NCBI RefSeq assembly: GCF_001811425.1
Contig: NZ_KV804733.1
Coordinates: 10,600-74,599 of the forward strand
DNA length: 64,000 nt
Direction: 5' to 3'
Source of the DNA: Peptoniphilus_A sp001811425
GTDB lineage: Bacteria; Bacillota; Clostridia; Tissierellales; Peptoniphilaceae
Both the position numbers and the translations under genes were made by a program. The stretch's first letter is position 1, and each line of letters opens with the position of its first letter. Of the stretch, positions 44,176-52,822 are shown piece by piece. The notes beneath the pieces are model-generated. The model had not been told where the DNA came from and did no database searches. It saw nothing but the letters and a program-made list of their open reading frames with translations.

Positions 44176-44646
44176 ATGAAATCATTACGAGTAAAATTTA
44201 TTGGCGGGCTCCTCTTCATTGCCCTATTTATTTTGGCGGGAGGCTCTTATGGACTGATAAAAATGTCTAGCTTCATGGCAAAAATTTATCCAATGTTCAT
44301 GAACATGAAGTATCCCATGCTAGTTTTGTGCCAGGGAATAATTATCGCCTTAATTCTTGCCCTTCTATTTGGACTTTTTGCCCTAAAAAAATATGGTGAT
44401 GACAAAATTTTTGAGAGAGGAATGTTATTTGACCTTCAAATCATAGCCCTCTCCTTTATAGGAATTTTTTTCTTGGCAATTCTTTCCATAATTTACACAA
44501 ATTTTAACCTAGATGGGTCAATTACTAACCTAATTTTTATAGGGGGAGCAATTGTTGCCATGCTAATCGCACAAATTTTTCTTCTCCTATGCGATTTGAT
44601 TAAAGAAGGAATCGCCCTAAAAGAAGAAAATGATCTGACGATTTGA
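44176..44646 (+). CDS. DUF2975-type four-helix membrane protein
   Basis: A 156-residue membrane protein with four hydrophobic segments (near residues 8-28, 55-75, 90-110 and 120-142). It has the look of the DUF2975 family, whose genes are almost always followed by a small XRE-type regulator, exactly as here. Downstream regulator starts 8 bp after its stop. Function of the family is not established; a membrane signal partner of the regulator is a fair guess. Confidence 0.75.
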   Translation: MKSLRVKFIGGLLFIALFILAGGSYGLIKMSSFMAKIYPMFMNMKYPMLVLCQGIIIALILALLFGLFALKKYGDDKIFERGMLFDLQIIALSFIGIFFLAILSIIYTNFNLDGSITNLIFIGGAIVAMLIAQIFLLLCDLIKEGIALKEENDLTI

Positions 44647-44654
44647 GGTGGACC

Positions 44655-44873
44655 ATGGGAAAAATAATTGTTGATTTAGATGTGGAACTTGCAAAAAATA
44701 AAATGTCTTTGACAGAATTATCTGAGCAAGTTGGCATAACCATAGCCAATCTTTCGATTTTAAAGACAAATAAGGCCAAGGCCATAAGATTTTCCACGCT
44801 TTCAGAAATTTGCAGAGTTTTAAATTGTGATGTGGGCGATATTTTAAGGTACCAAGGTGATGAAGATGAGTGA
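44655..44873 (+). CDS. small XRE/Cro-like transcriptional regulator
   Basis: A 72-residue helix-turn-helix protein of the HTH_26 (YozG-like) type: LAKNKMSLTELSEQVGITIANLSILKTNKAKAIRFSTL spans the DNA-binding unit, and LCEICRVL-like EICRVLNCDVGDILRY follows. Nothing but the DNA-binding domain is present. The start at 44655 has a GAGGTGGA site; an in-frame GTG-like upstream start is less suited. It is coupled to the DUF2975 gene before it and overlaps the next gene by 8 bp. Confidence 0.88.
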   Translation: MGKIIVDLDVELAKNKMSLTELSEQVGITIANLSILKTNKAKAIRFSTLSEICRVLNCDVGDILRYQGDEDE

Positions 44874-45345
44874 TAAAAAATTTAAAAGAGTTTTAATTAT
44901 AATGTCCATAATTTTTCTGGCAGCTATTCCACTTTTATTTTTACTTTCAGATAGTAGGGACCAGTCAGTAAAAGAAGTGGAAAATAAATTTGGTATAAGC
45001 TTTCCTAAAAGCGTGAAGAGAGTAAGAGAGCTTTATAAAGAGCCAGACTTTCACGGAGACGGCGAGGCTGCAGTTTTATTTTCTGTAGACAAAGCTGATA
45101 TAAAAGAGATAGAAAGCAGTCTTAAAGATTATAAAGTTCAAAATGATGAAAATGTAATTTCTCAAATTTCTACTTGTCTCAATGCAGTTAAGAAGAGAGG
45201 TTTTGACACTTCTATTGATTTGAATAATGAAGTTTACTTTAAAGCAACATCTGACAATGTCTTTAATAATATGTATGGCAACTTCATCGCCCTCATAATA
45301 GACGAGGAAAAGGGCGAAATCTTATTCTTGCAGTGGGACACTTAA
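44866..45345 (+). CDS. membrane-anchored protein of unknown function
   Basis: A 159-residue protein with one N-terminal hydrophobic helix (VLIIMSIIFLAAIPLLFLL) and an external domain of about 130 residues without cysteine motif or recognised family. The start at 44866 is six bases behind AAGGTG and lies inside the end of the XRE gene, so it is the third member of the DUF2975-XRE unit. It may be a lipoprotein-like sensor or an immunity-type partner, but nothing in the sequence decides this. Confidence 0.65.
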   Translation: MSDKKFKRVLIIMSIIFLAAIPLLFLLSDSRDQSVKEVENKFGISFPKSVKRVRELYKEPDFHGDGEAAVLFSVDKADIKEIESSLKDYKVQNDENVISQISTCLNAVKKRGFDTSIDLNNEVYFKATSDNVFNNMYGNFIALIIDEEKGEILFLQWDT

Positions 45346-45393
45346 GAGAAGAAACTTGAAGTTAAAAAAATTAAAAGTAAATAAATTAAAAGC

Positions 45394-45430
45394 ATGACGC
45401 GAAGGACAAATCTCTCGCGTCATATTTTTA
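45394..45430 (+). terminator. terminator after the DUF2975-XRE unit
   Basis: ATGACGCGA (45394-45402) pairs perfectly with TCGCGTCAT (45415-45423), followed by ATTTTTAG. Confidence 0.8.
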
Positions 45431-45508
45431 GAAAATTTTATAATTTGAAAAATTTGCCGCCGAGAATTATAAAAGATTCTTATAAAGTAAAAAAGGGCAA
45501 AAAAAATT

Positions 45509-45525
45509 GCCGAGCATATCTCGGC
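45509..45525. other. short hairpin in the dnaJ upstream region
   Basis: GCCGAG-CATAT-CTCGGC, a perfect 6-bp stem preceded by an A-run, so on the minus strand it resembles a small terminator. The rest of 45431-45650 shows no gene. Confidence 0.5.
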
Positions 45526-45650
45526 GTGTAAAAGGAAATTAATTAAAAAAGTGTATTAAATAATCTGTTATAAGTTTAGCATAATAAATTCATAAGTACA
45601 ATAAAAAAATAAAAAAATTTCACGAAAAAATAAGAATTTTTTAAAAATAA

Positions 45651-45691
45651 TTAGCAGACTACTTGCAAGAGTGCTAATGTTGTTGTATAAT
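45651..45691 (+). promoter_or_regulatory. CIRCE operator overlapping the dnaJ-clpB promoter
   Basis: TTAGCAGAC (45651-45659), nine bases, GAGTGCTAA (45669-45677). The right arm is the perfect CIRCE half-site and the left arm matches 7 of 9. A promoter lies on it: TTGCAA (45663-45668), 17-bp spacer, TATAAT (45686-45691). HrcA bound here would block polymerase and release it at heat shock. hrcA is not in the window. Confidence 0.8.
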
Positions 45692-45762
45692 TAAATAGTC
45701 AAAGATAGTCAAAAAATTTGAGGGATTTGACAAAGTTTTTGATTTTTGAAATTTTGCCTGGC

Positions 45763-45828
45763 AAGTCGAAGTCGAAGTCGAAGTCGAAGTCGAAGGCAAA
45801 GGCAAAGGCAAAGGCAAAGGCAAAGGCA
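45763..45828. repeat. compound hexanucleotide microsatellite in the dnaJ leader
   Basis: Five copies of AAGTCG (45763-45792) run directly into six copies of AAGGCA (45793-45828). The array lies about 70 bp after the CIRCE promoter and 150 bp before the dnaJ start. In one frame it would read as (Lys-Ser)5(Lys-Ala)6 inside a 39-codon frame from TTG 45727 to TAA 45846, but no well-placed ribosome site supports translation. G/C content differs sharply from the flanks. Confidence 0.9.
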
Positions 45829-45976
45829 AAGCAAAATTTTAATTAAATTATTAATAATAAAATTAGTCAAATTATTAATTTTATAAGCAAATTTTTAATA
45901 AAATATTTTAAGGAAATTTGGATATAATTATTAGAGAGTAATTTGATTTTAAATAGATTTATGAGGAGGTTACAAT

Positions 45977-46903
45977 TTGAAATACAAAGATTATTATGAA
46001 ATCCTTGGAGTTTCTAAAGATGCAGATGAAAAGGAGATAAAGAGCGCCTATAGAAAGCTTGCGAAAAAATATCACCCTGATGTAAATCAAGGCAATGAAG
46101 CTGCGGCAGAAAAGTTTAAGGAAGTTTCTGAGGCTTACGAGGTTCTATCTGATGCTGATAAGAGAAAAAAATACGATACTTTTGGCTCTAATTATGATTT
46201 TTCTTCCGGCTACGATTTTGACCCTTCTCAATATGGTTACACTTATACTACTGGAGGAAGCGGAGCGGATTTTTCTGACTTCTTCGAAACTATTTTCGGC
46301 TCATCTAGGTCTGGCGGGGGAGGAAATTTCTCTGGCGGCTTTAATATAAATGACCTTTTTGGAGATTTGTCTGGCAGGGGAAGAGGCAAGTCTTCCAACA
46401 AGTCCAGGAACAAGTTCGAGTCCGAGCTATCCATATCCATTAGGGATGCTTACGAGGGCACAACTAAAAATGTTAGCCTTACCTACAACAGGAAGGAATA
46501 TGATGTTGCTGTAAAGATTCCAAAGGGAATCACTCGCGGCAAAAAGATTAAGGTAAAGGGTGAAAAGTTTGGTCTTCCTGGAGATATTCTCTTTAAGATC
46601 AACATTCGCGATGAAAAAGACCTTGTCCTTGATGGTCTTGATATTATTAAGACTGAAAATATTTATCCTTGGGATGCGGCTCTTGGATCCAGCAAAACTG
46701 TGGAAACTTTAAGTGGCAAATTAAAATTAAAAATCCCAGAAAATTTTGTGGGAGGAAATAAAATGAGGATTCCTTCCAAGGGTTTCAAAGATTTAAAGGG
46801 CAATGTGGGCGATCTATACATTATCTTTAATATTGTAAATCCAAAGAATTTATCTGAGGAAGAATTAGATTTATATAAAAAATTACAAAATTTAAGAAAA
46901 TAA
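45977..46903 (+). CDS. DnaJ/CbpA-type co-chaperone lacking the zinc finger
   Basis: A 308-residue J-domain protein. J domain at residues 1-70 with KKYHPDVNQG; a Gly/Phe/Ser-rich region to about 145; then the C-terminal substrate-binding beta domains (AYEGTTKNVSLTYN, ITRGKKIKVKGEKFG). The CxxCxGxG zinc-finger repeats of true DnaJ are absent, so it is a class B (CbpA-like) protein. TTG start behind GAGGAGG. Under CIRCE control and 20 bp before clpB, so it should feed substrates to DnaK/ClpB during stress. Confidence 0.9.
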   Translation: MKYKDYYEILGVSKDADEKEIKSAYRKLAKKYHPDVNQGNEAAAEKFKEVSEAYEVLSDADKRKKYDTFGSNYDFSSGYDFDPSQYGYTYTTGGSGADFSDFFETIFGSSRSGGGGNFSGGFNINDLFGDLSGRGRGKSSNKSRNKFESELSISIRDAYEGTTKNVSLTYNRKEYDVAVKIPKGITRGKKIKVKGEKFGLPGDILFKINIRDEKDLVLDGLDIIKTENIYPWDAALGSSKTVETLSGKLKLKIPENFVGGNKMRIPSKGFKDLKGNVGDLYIIFNIVNPKNLSEEELDLYKKLQNLRK

Positions 46904-46923
46904 ATAATAAATGAGGTGTTTTT

Positions 46924-49503
46924 ATGAATTTTGAAAAATTTACTCAAAAATCCCTTGAAGCCGTTCAAGGCGCATACAATATTGCGAAGGAATACGGCAA
47001 TCCTGAGGTAAAAGAAATTCACATAAATTACGCACTTTTAAATGACAAAGAAGGACTTATACCAAGGGTCTTAACTTATATGGAAAAAAATCCTGACATG
47101 ATAAAAAGTGATGTCTTAAAGGTTATTGAAAGACTTCCTAAGCAATCAGGTGCTGAGGTTTATGCCGACTCTTCCTATAGAGAGCTTTTCCAAAAGGCAG
47201 AGGACTTTATGAAGAAAATGGGCGACGAATATCTTTCTGTTGAGCATATTTATCTTGGCCTTTTAAACATGAAGGGCACTGATTCTTCTTCTGTCTTTAA
47301 CAAGCACAAAATTGATGCTGATGGATTTTTAAATTCTCTTAAAAAAATTAGGGGCAACCAACATGTGACTACAGATAATCCTGAGGGAACTTATGACGCC
47401 CTAAAGAAATACGGGCAAGATTTAACTGAACTTGCTCGTGATGGCAAGCTTGACCCAGTTATTGGTCGTGACGAAGAAGTTCGTAATGTTATAAGAATTC
47501 TTTCGCGTAGGACTAAGAACAACCCAGTTCTAATTGGTCCTCCTGGAGTTGGTAAAACTGCCATAGCTGGCGGACTTGCTCAAAGAATTGTATCTGAAGA
47601 TGTGCCTGAAGGACTAAAGAACAAAACTGTCTTCTCCCTAGATATGGGAGCTCTTATAGCAGGTGCAAAATATCGTGGAGAATTCGAGGAAAGATTAAAG
47701 GCTGTCCTAAATGAAGTGAAAAAATCTGAAGGCGACATAATTTTATTCATTGACGAAATCCACAACATAGTTGGTGCAGGAAAAACTGATGGCGCCATGG
47801 ACGCATCAAACCTTTTAAAGCCAATGCTTGCTCGTGGTGAGCTTCACGCTATTGGGGCTACAACTCTTGATGAATACAGAAAATATATTGAAAAGGATCC
47901 AGCTCTTGAAAGAAGATTCCAAAAGGTTATGGTCAAAGAGCCTAGTGTGGAAGATACAATTGCCATCCTTCGTGGTTTAAAGGACAAGTACGAAATTTAT
48001 CACGGCATTAGAATTTCTGACTCTGCAGTAATTGCTGCTGCAACTTTATCTGACAGATACATTACAGATAGATTTTTGCCAGACAAGGCCATCGACTTAA
48101 TGGACGAAGCCTGCGCAATGCTAAGGACAGAAATCGACTCCATGCCTACAGAAATTGATGAAGTTAGAAGAAAAATTTTGCAACTTGAAATTGAAAATCA
48201 AGCTCTTAAAAAGGAAACTGACGAGGCAAGTGCTGAAAGGCTTAAAAAACTTCAAGCTGAACTTTCTGAAGAAAAGGCAGAATTTGATAGATTAAAATCA
48301 AAATGGGAAGCTGAAAAGAAGGAACTTGACTCCACAAAGGAAATCAAGAAAGAGATTGAAGATACAAACCACGCCATAGAAGAAGCTGAAAGAAATTACG
48401 ACTTAGAAAGGCTTTCTGAATTAAAATATGGCACTCTTCCAAAATTAAAGGAAGAACTTGCCAAGAGAGAATCAGAAAAGAAGGACGAGTCTTCTATGGT
48501 AAAGGAAGAAGTTACAGAAGACGAAATCGCCTATGTTGTAAGCAGGTGGACTGGCATTCCAGTTGAAAAATTAAATAAAACTGAAAGGGATAAACTTCTC
48601 AACTTAGAAGACATTCTTCACAAGAGAGTTATTGGTCAAGATAGGGCCATTGAAGTTGTATCTGACGCAGTCCTAAGGGCGAGAGCAGGACTTAAGGACA
48701 GGAACAAACCTATTGGATCCTTTATCTTCTTGGGACCAACTGGTGTTGGTAAGACTGAAACTGCCAAGGCTCTTACAGAAACACTTTTTGATGACGAGAG
48801 AAACTTAATTAGAATTGACATGTCTGAATACATGGAAAAACACTCTGTGTCAAGACTTGTGGGTTCTCCTCCAGGATATGTTGGCTACGATGAAGGCGGA
48901 CAACTTACTGAAGCTGTAAGGAGAAAACCCTATTCAGTAATTTTATTTGACGAAATCGAAAAGGCTCACCCAGATGTATTTAACATTCTTCTTCAAGTTC
49001 TTGACGACGGAAGGCTAACTGACAACCAAGGAAGGACTGTGGACTTTAAAAACACAGTTATAATTATGACATCAAATATTGGGTCACACTTCTTAATTGA
49101 TGGAATTGGTGCTGATGGACAAATAACTGAAGTTGCAAGAGAAGAAGTTATGCGCGACCTTAGAAGTGCCTTTAGACCTGAGTTTTTAAACAGGGTGGAC
49201 GAAGTAGTTTTATTTAAACCACTTCAAAGAGATGAAGTTTATGACATCATCAAAGAAAGCATTAAAGAAGTTGAAAGAAAACTTGAAGATAGAGAAATTA
49301 AAATTGAAGTTACAGATGCAGCTCTAGAATTTATCCTAAACACATCCTTTAGCCCACAATATGGGGCAAGACCAGTTAAGAGATACATTGGTCACACTCT
49401 TGAAACTAAAATCTCAAAGATGATTATAAGGGGCGATGTAATGGATGGCGACACAATTTTAGTTGATGTCTACGCCGATGATTTGTCTGTTAAAGTTAAG
49501 TAA
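46924..49503 (+). CDS. clpB: ATP-dependent disaggregase ClpB
   Basis: Hsp100 ring protein that extracts polypeptides from aggregates with DnaK. Clp_N repeat domain at 1-145, first AAA+ with Walker A GPPGVGKTAIAGG near residue 201 and Walker B IILFIDEIH near 277, a long middle coiled coil at about 400-525 (the ClpB-specific M domain), second AAA+ with Walker A GPTGVGKTETAKAL near 606 and VILFDEIEKAHPD, and the C-terminal small domain. At 859 aa it has full length. Co-transcribed with the upstream J-domain gene. A GAGGTG site precedes the ATG. Confidence 0.96.
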   Translation: MNFEKFTQKSLEAVQGAYNIAKEYGNPEVKEIHINYALLNDKEGLIPRVLTYMEKNPDMIKSDVLKVIERLPKQSGAEVYADSSYRELFQKAEDFMKKMGDEYLSVEHIYLGLLNMKGTDSSSVFNKHKIDADGFLNSLKKIRGNQHVTTDNPEGTYDALKKYGQDLTELARDGKLDPVIGRDEEVRNVIRILSRRTKNNPVLIGPPGVGKTAIAGGLAQRIVSEDVPEGLKNKTVFSLDMGALIAGAKYRGEFEERLKAVLNEVKKSEGDIILFIDEIHNIVGAGKTDGAMDASNLLKPMLARGELHAIGATTLDEYRKYIEKDPALERRFQKVMVKEPSVEDTIAILRGLKDKYEIYHGIRISDSAVIAAATLSDRYITDRFLPDKAIDLMDEACAMLRTEIDSMPTEIDEVRRKILQLEIENQALKKETDEASAERLKKLQAELSEEKAEFDRLKSKWEAEKKELDSTKEIKKEIEDTNHAIEEAERNYDLERLSELKYGTLPKLKEELAKRESEKKDESSMVKEEVTEDEIAYVVSRWTGIPVEKLNKTERDKLLNLEDILHKRVIGQDRAIEVVSDAVLRARAGLKDRNKPIGSFIFLGPTGVGKTETAKALTETLFDDERNLIRIDMSEYMEKHSVSRLVGSPPGYVGYDEGGQLTEAVRRKPYSVILFDEIEKAHPDVFNILLQVLDDGRLTDNQGRTVDFKNTVIIMTSNIGSHFLIDGIGADGQITEVAREEVMRDLRSAFRPEFLNRVDEVVLFKPLQRDEVYDIIKESIKEVERKLEDREIKIEVTDAALEFILNTSFSPQYGARPVKRYIGHTLETKISKMIIRGDVMDGDTILVDVYADDLSVKVK

Positions 49504-49511
49504 TTAAAGAT

Positions 49512-49540
49512 AAGGACTTGCCTCGCGAGTCCTTTTTTAT
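49512..49540 (+). terminator. terminator after clpB
   Basis: AAGGACT (49512-49518) pairs with AGTCCTT (49528-49534), followed by TTTTAT. Confidence 0.82.
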
Positions 49541-49675
49541 GTCTTTTGTGTTACAAAATGTTAAAAAAATATTAAAAAGGTCAAATATTAGCCACTTATC
49601 ACTTTTTTATCACAAAAGAGATATAAACTCAGTAGCGTAGTATGAAATAGATTTATATTTTATTAGGAGGAAATA

Positions 49676-51457
49676 ATGAAACCATATAGTAAGAAATATT
49701 TAACACTTGCACTAGCAGGAGTATTAGCAGCATCAATGCCAGTATCTGCTTTTGCACATGAAGGTACAGAACCAACAAAACCAGAAACAACAGTAACTGA
49801 AGGAACTGGAGAAACAACAACACCAAAAACAGGAGAAACAACTCCAACAAAAACAGAAGCTGAAAAAAGCGATTTATCAAGCTTAGACTTCAATCTTGAT
49901 AAGGGAGAAAGATTCTATACTGGAGATATTAGACTACCTGAAGGAGCAACAATTGAAAATAGAATTTTTGAATATGATTCAAAGGGAAATCATGTAGAAA
50001 TTGTTACAGTAAAATTTAAAGATGGCTCAACAAAAAATGTTACTTTAAAATTTAATGTAAGCGATAGATACGATAATAGATATAGAAACTTAACACTTAC
50101 AAATGTAAGATTTGACGGAACTTATTTAAGTGGTCAAACTTCACCAAAAGCCAGCATCTATATAAAATCTAGAAACTTAAAAGACTATAGAAGACTTGAC
50201 GAGTATTTAGGATCAGCTGATAAAGATGGAAGATTTTCTTTTAAATTAGATTTAAGAGAAGGCGAAAGCATAACAATTTGCGCTAGAGATGGCTCCTATG
50301 AATCAGAAGACGTTGAAATTAAAAATGATTATTACAGAGACATCAAGGGCTCAAGAATTGATGCCAGTGACTTGAGACTTATGGGCAGAACTTTGACAGG
50401 ATATATTAAAAATCATCCTTTCGAATTTGCAAGAGTTTATAGAGATGGCAAATTACTTGGAAGCTTTAGAACTGACAAAAACTCATATTTCTCAGTAGAA
50501 TTAAGCGAAAGTCTTTATAATAACGAAGTTAATGACTTAAGATTTTATCTTGATTCAAAGACAGTTGAAAATAAAAAATTCAAAATTACAGAAGCTCTTG
50601 ACGGTCAAAAACTAGTAAAGGGAACTGCAAATGCAAAGGACGAAATTACAGTTTACGACGCAAGCAATAGAAAACTTGGCAGCATCACTGTAAATAATTC
50701 TGGCGTTTTCACAGTATTCTTAGACAGAGCCCTTATCTATGGCGAAACTATTAAGATTGAAGCAAAAGACGAATCAGGAAATATCTCTAAACTTGAATAC
50801 AAGGTTACAAAGAATGCAGTAGAAACAGTTAAGGCTATCTCTTATATCAAGGGATATCCAGATGGAACATTTAGACCACAAGCAAATGTTACAAGAGCTG
50901 AAGCTGCTCAAATGTTTGCTACACTTTTAAATGGCGGCGCTAACTTTGGAACAAGCTCTGCAACAAGATTTTCTGATGCAAGCGATGATTGGTTCTCAAA
51001 GGCAGTTAACTATGTTGTTGCCAAGGGACTAATTTCTGGTTACCCAGACGGAACATTTAAGCCAAATGAAAGCATAACAAGAGCAGAATTTGCACAAATG
51101 ATCTCTGGCTATGTTAAGAACGAAAAGAAGAGCTCAACTGACTTCCAAGATGTTAAAGATCACTGGGCAAAGGATGCTATAGATAAACTTTATGGCAACA
51201 AAAATGTTTCAGGTTACCCTGATGGATCCTTTAAACCAAATGCAAAAATCACAAGAGCAGAAGCTGTTACTATTCTAAACTCTGTTTTCGATAGAAACAC
51301 AAGTGCACTTTCACTTAACAATGTAAACAAATCAGCTTTAAATAAATTCTCAGATGTTAATGAAGGCTTCTGGGCTTACTACAACATCATTGATGCAGCA
51401 AACTCTCACGACAGAGAAAGACTAAACTCATCTTCAGAAATTGATATTTGGAAATAA
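49676..51457 (+). CDS. SLH-domain surface protein
   Basis: A 593-residue secreted protein. A signal peptide (LTLALAGVLAASMPVSAFA) ends near residue 27, followed by a Thr/Pro/Glu-rich spacer. Residues 70-380 form beta-rich, Ig-like modules (LTGYIKNHPFEFARVYRDGK, LVKGTANAKDEITVYDASN). Three S-layer homology domains occupy the C terminus: GYPDGTFRPQANVTRAEAA near 391, GYPDGTFKPNESITRAEFA near 456 and GYPDGSFKPNAKITRAEAV near 513. SLH domains bind pyruvylated wall polymers, so no sortase is needed. It is probably abundant on the surface; the ligand or partner is unknown. Confidence 0.92.
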   Translation: MKPYSKKYLTLALAGVLAASMPVSAFAHEGTEPTKPETTVTEGTGETTTPKTGETTPTKTEAEKSDLSSLDFNLDKGERFYTGDIRLPEGATIENRIFEYDSKGNHVEIVTVKFKDGSTKNVTLKFNVSDRYDNRYRNLTLTNVRFDGTYLSGQTSPKASIYIKSRNLKDYRRLDEYLGSADKDGRFSFKLDLREGESITICARDGSYESEDVEIKNDYYRDIKGSRIDASDLRLMGRTLTGYIKNHPFEFARVYRDGKLLGSFRTDKNSYFSVELSESLYNNEVNDLRFYLDSKTVENKKFKITEALDGQKLVKGTANAKDEITVYDASNRKLGSITVNNSGVFTVFLDRALIYGETIKIEAKDESGNISKLEYKVTKNAVETVKAISYIKGYPDGTFRPQANVTRAEAAQMFATLLNGGANFGTSSATRFSDASDDWFSKAVNYVVAKGLISGYPDGTFKPNESITRAEFAQMISGYVKNEKKSSTDFQDVKDHWAKDAIDKLYGNKNVSGYPDGSFKPNAKITRAEAVTILNSVFDRNTSALSLNNVNKSALNKFSDVNEGFWAYYNIIDAANSHDRERLNSSSEIDIWK

Positions 51458-51471
51458 ATTTAATGCTATAG

Positions 51472-51498
51472 GGCTCCCAAGTGGAGCCTTATTTTTTT
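51472..51498 (+). terminator. terminator after the SLH gene
   Basis: GGCTCC (51472-51477) pairs with GGAGCC (51483-51488), followed by TTATTTTTTT. Confidence 0.85.
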
Positions 51499-51622
51499 CG
51501 TGTAAAAATTTTTGGGATCCTAAAAATTTTATAGGGCGTGGAAATTAAAATATCTTATAAAATTTAAATGGAAATTAAAAAAACGGAGAAAAATAAAAAT
51601 TTAAAGAAAAATAAAAAAGTCC

Positions 51623-51651
51623 TTGACTTTTATAATTCTCCTATATATAAT
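51623..51651 (+). promoter_or_regulatory. promoter of the lysine riboswitch-ABC transporter transcript
   Basis: TTGACT (51623-51628), 17-bp spacer, perfect TATAAT (51646-51651). The aptamer begins about 30 nt after the expected start site. Confidence 0.75.
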
Positions 51652-51687
51652 TGATGAAACAATTAAATACATTGTATTGAAAAATAC

Positions 51688-51845
51688 GATAGAGGAGCGG
51701 ACTTTATCAGTAATCTTTTAGAGCAAGACCATGCAGTGAAGAAAGATGAAAGGAAATTTCGCCGAAGTGTATTAATGGTAAGTTAATATGCTGGGCATGC
51801 AAACAATATTTGCATGACTGTCACAAATATGTGGGGAGCTATCTA
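51688..51845 (+). ncRNA. lysine riboswitch aptamer (L box)
   Basis: About 158 nt with the order and motifs of the lysine riboswitch. The P1 arms are GATAG (51688-51692) and CTATC (51839-51843). Conserved blocks follow: AGAGGAGCGGACTT, AGTAATCTTTTAGAG, GTGAAGAAAGATGAAAGG, TTCGCCGAAGTG, GCTGGGCATGCA, TGCATGACTGTCAC and GTGGGGAGCTATC. GGCATGCA-loop-TGCATGACTG forms a good internal stem. Known L boxes bind lysine and switch transcription off. This identifies the downstream importer as lysine-responsive. Confidence 0.92.
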
Positions 51846-51880
51846 AAGTTAAATACTTTGTCTTATATTTAGACATCTTT

Positions 51881-51911
51881 AACAGTTTGGTTTTCCAGAC
51901 TGTTTTTTTAT
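51881..51911 (+). terminator. riboswitch expression platform terminator
   Basis: AACAGTTTGG (51881-51890) pairs over TTTT with CCAGACTGTT (51895-51904, one G-U), followed by TTTTTTATT. It would form when lysine is bound. Confidence 0.88.
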
Positions 51912-51950
51912 TACTTTTTATAGCCACCGAGAATTTTACGGAGGTATATC

Positions 51951-52805
51951 ATGAATTTAAGAAAGAATGTAGCAAAAGTTTTAGTGGTAGGTGCTTTAGC
52001 AAGCACGATGTTTTTAACAGCTTGTAATCCAAAGGGTGATGGAGGTACAGCAGCTGGGCCAGAAGATTCTGACACTTTAAAAGTTGGAATGGAATGTGAC
52101 TATGCACCTTTTAACTGGACACAAACCGGTGAAGAACATGGCTATCCAATTGCAACTGGCGGCTACGCTGGTGGATATGATGTTGAAATCGCAAAGAAAA
52201 TTGCTGAGTCCATGGACAAGAAACTTGAAATTGTAAAAACTGAATGGAATGGTCTTACTCCTGCAGTAACTTCTGGAAAGATTGATCTTATTATCGCAGG
52301 CATGAGTCCAACTGCTGAGAGAAAAGAAACAATTGATTTCTCAGACACTTATTACACATCAGACCTTGTAATTGTAGTTAAAAAAGATTCAACTTATGCA
52401 AATGCAAAATCAATCCAAGATTTTAAGGGTGCAAATATAACAGGTCAACTTAATACATTCCACTATGATGTAATTGATCAAATCGAAGGTGTAAATAAGT
52501 CTACAGCCCTTGAAACTTTTCCAGCTATGATAGTTGCTCTTAGAAGTGGAAAAATCGACGGCTATGTTTCTGAAAGACCTGGAGCAATTTCTGCAACTTC
52601 TGCAAATAATGATTTAGCTTTTGTAGAATTTGAAGAAGGCAAGGGCTTTGAAGCTTCAACTGAAGACACTTCTATTTCAGTTGGCGTTAAAAAGGGAAAT
52701 CAAGAACTTTTAGATAAAGTTAATGACGCACTTTCAAAAATTTCTGAAGATGAAAGACAAAGCATAATGGAAGAAGCTGTGGCTAATCAACCACTTGGCG
52801 AATAA
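51951..52805 (+). CDS. amino acid ABC transporter substrate-binding lipoprotein (probable lysine binder)
   Basis: A 284-residue family 3 solute-binding protein. The signal peptide ends at the lipobox FLTAC with the lipidated Cys at residue 25. The mature protein has VGMECDYAPFNWTQ near 45, GGYDVEIAKKIAE near 75, and DLIIAGMSPTAERKETIDFSD near 115, the classical amino-acid binding-site motifs. Control by a lysine riboswitch argues that lysine (perhaps also arginine or ornithine) is the substrate. Permease and ATPase follow at 17 and 1 bp. Confidence 0.92.
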   Translation: MNLRKNVAKVLVVGALASTMFLTACNPKGDGGTAAGPEDSDTLKVGMECDYAPFNWTQTGEEHGYPIATGGYAGGYDVEIAKKIAESMDKKLEIVKTEWNGLTPAVTSGKIDLIIAGMSPTAERKETIDFSDTYYTSDLVIVVKKDSTYANAKSIQDFKGANITGQLNTFHYDVIDQIEGVNKSTALETFPAMIVALRSGKIDGYVSERPGAISATSANNDLAFVEFEEGKGFEASTEDTSISVGVKKGNQELLDKVNDALSKISEDERQSIMEEAVANQPLGE

Positions 52806-52822
52806 AGCATAGGAGAAAAAAA

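Noticed and set aside
45727..45846. Leader peptide (KS)5(KA)6 as a coding gene
   Set aside because: Frame is open, but TTG is only two bases from GAGGG and other starts are too far; kept as a repeat, not as a CDS.
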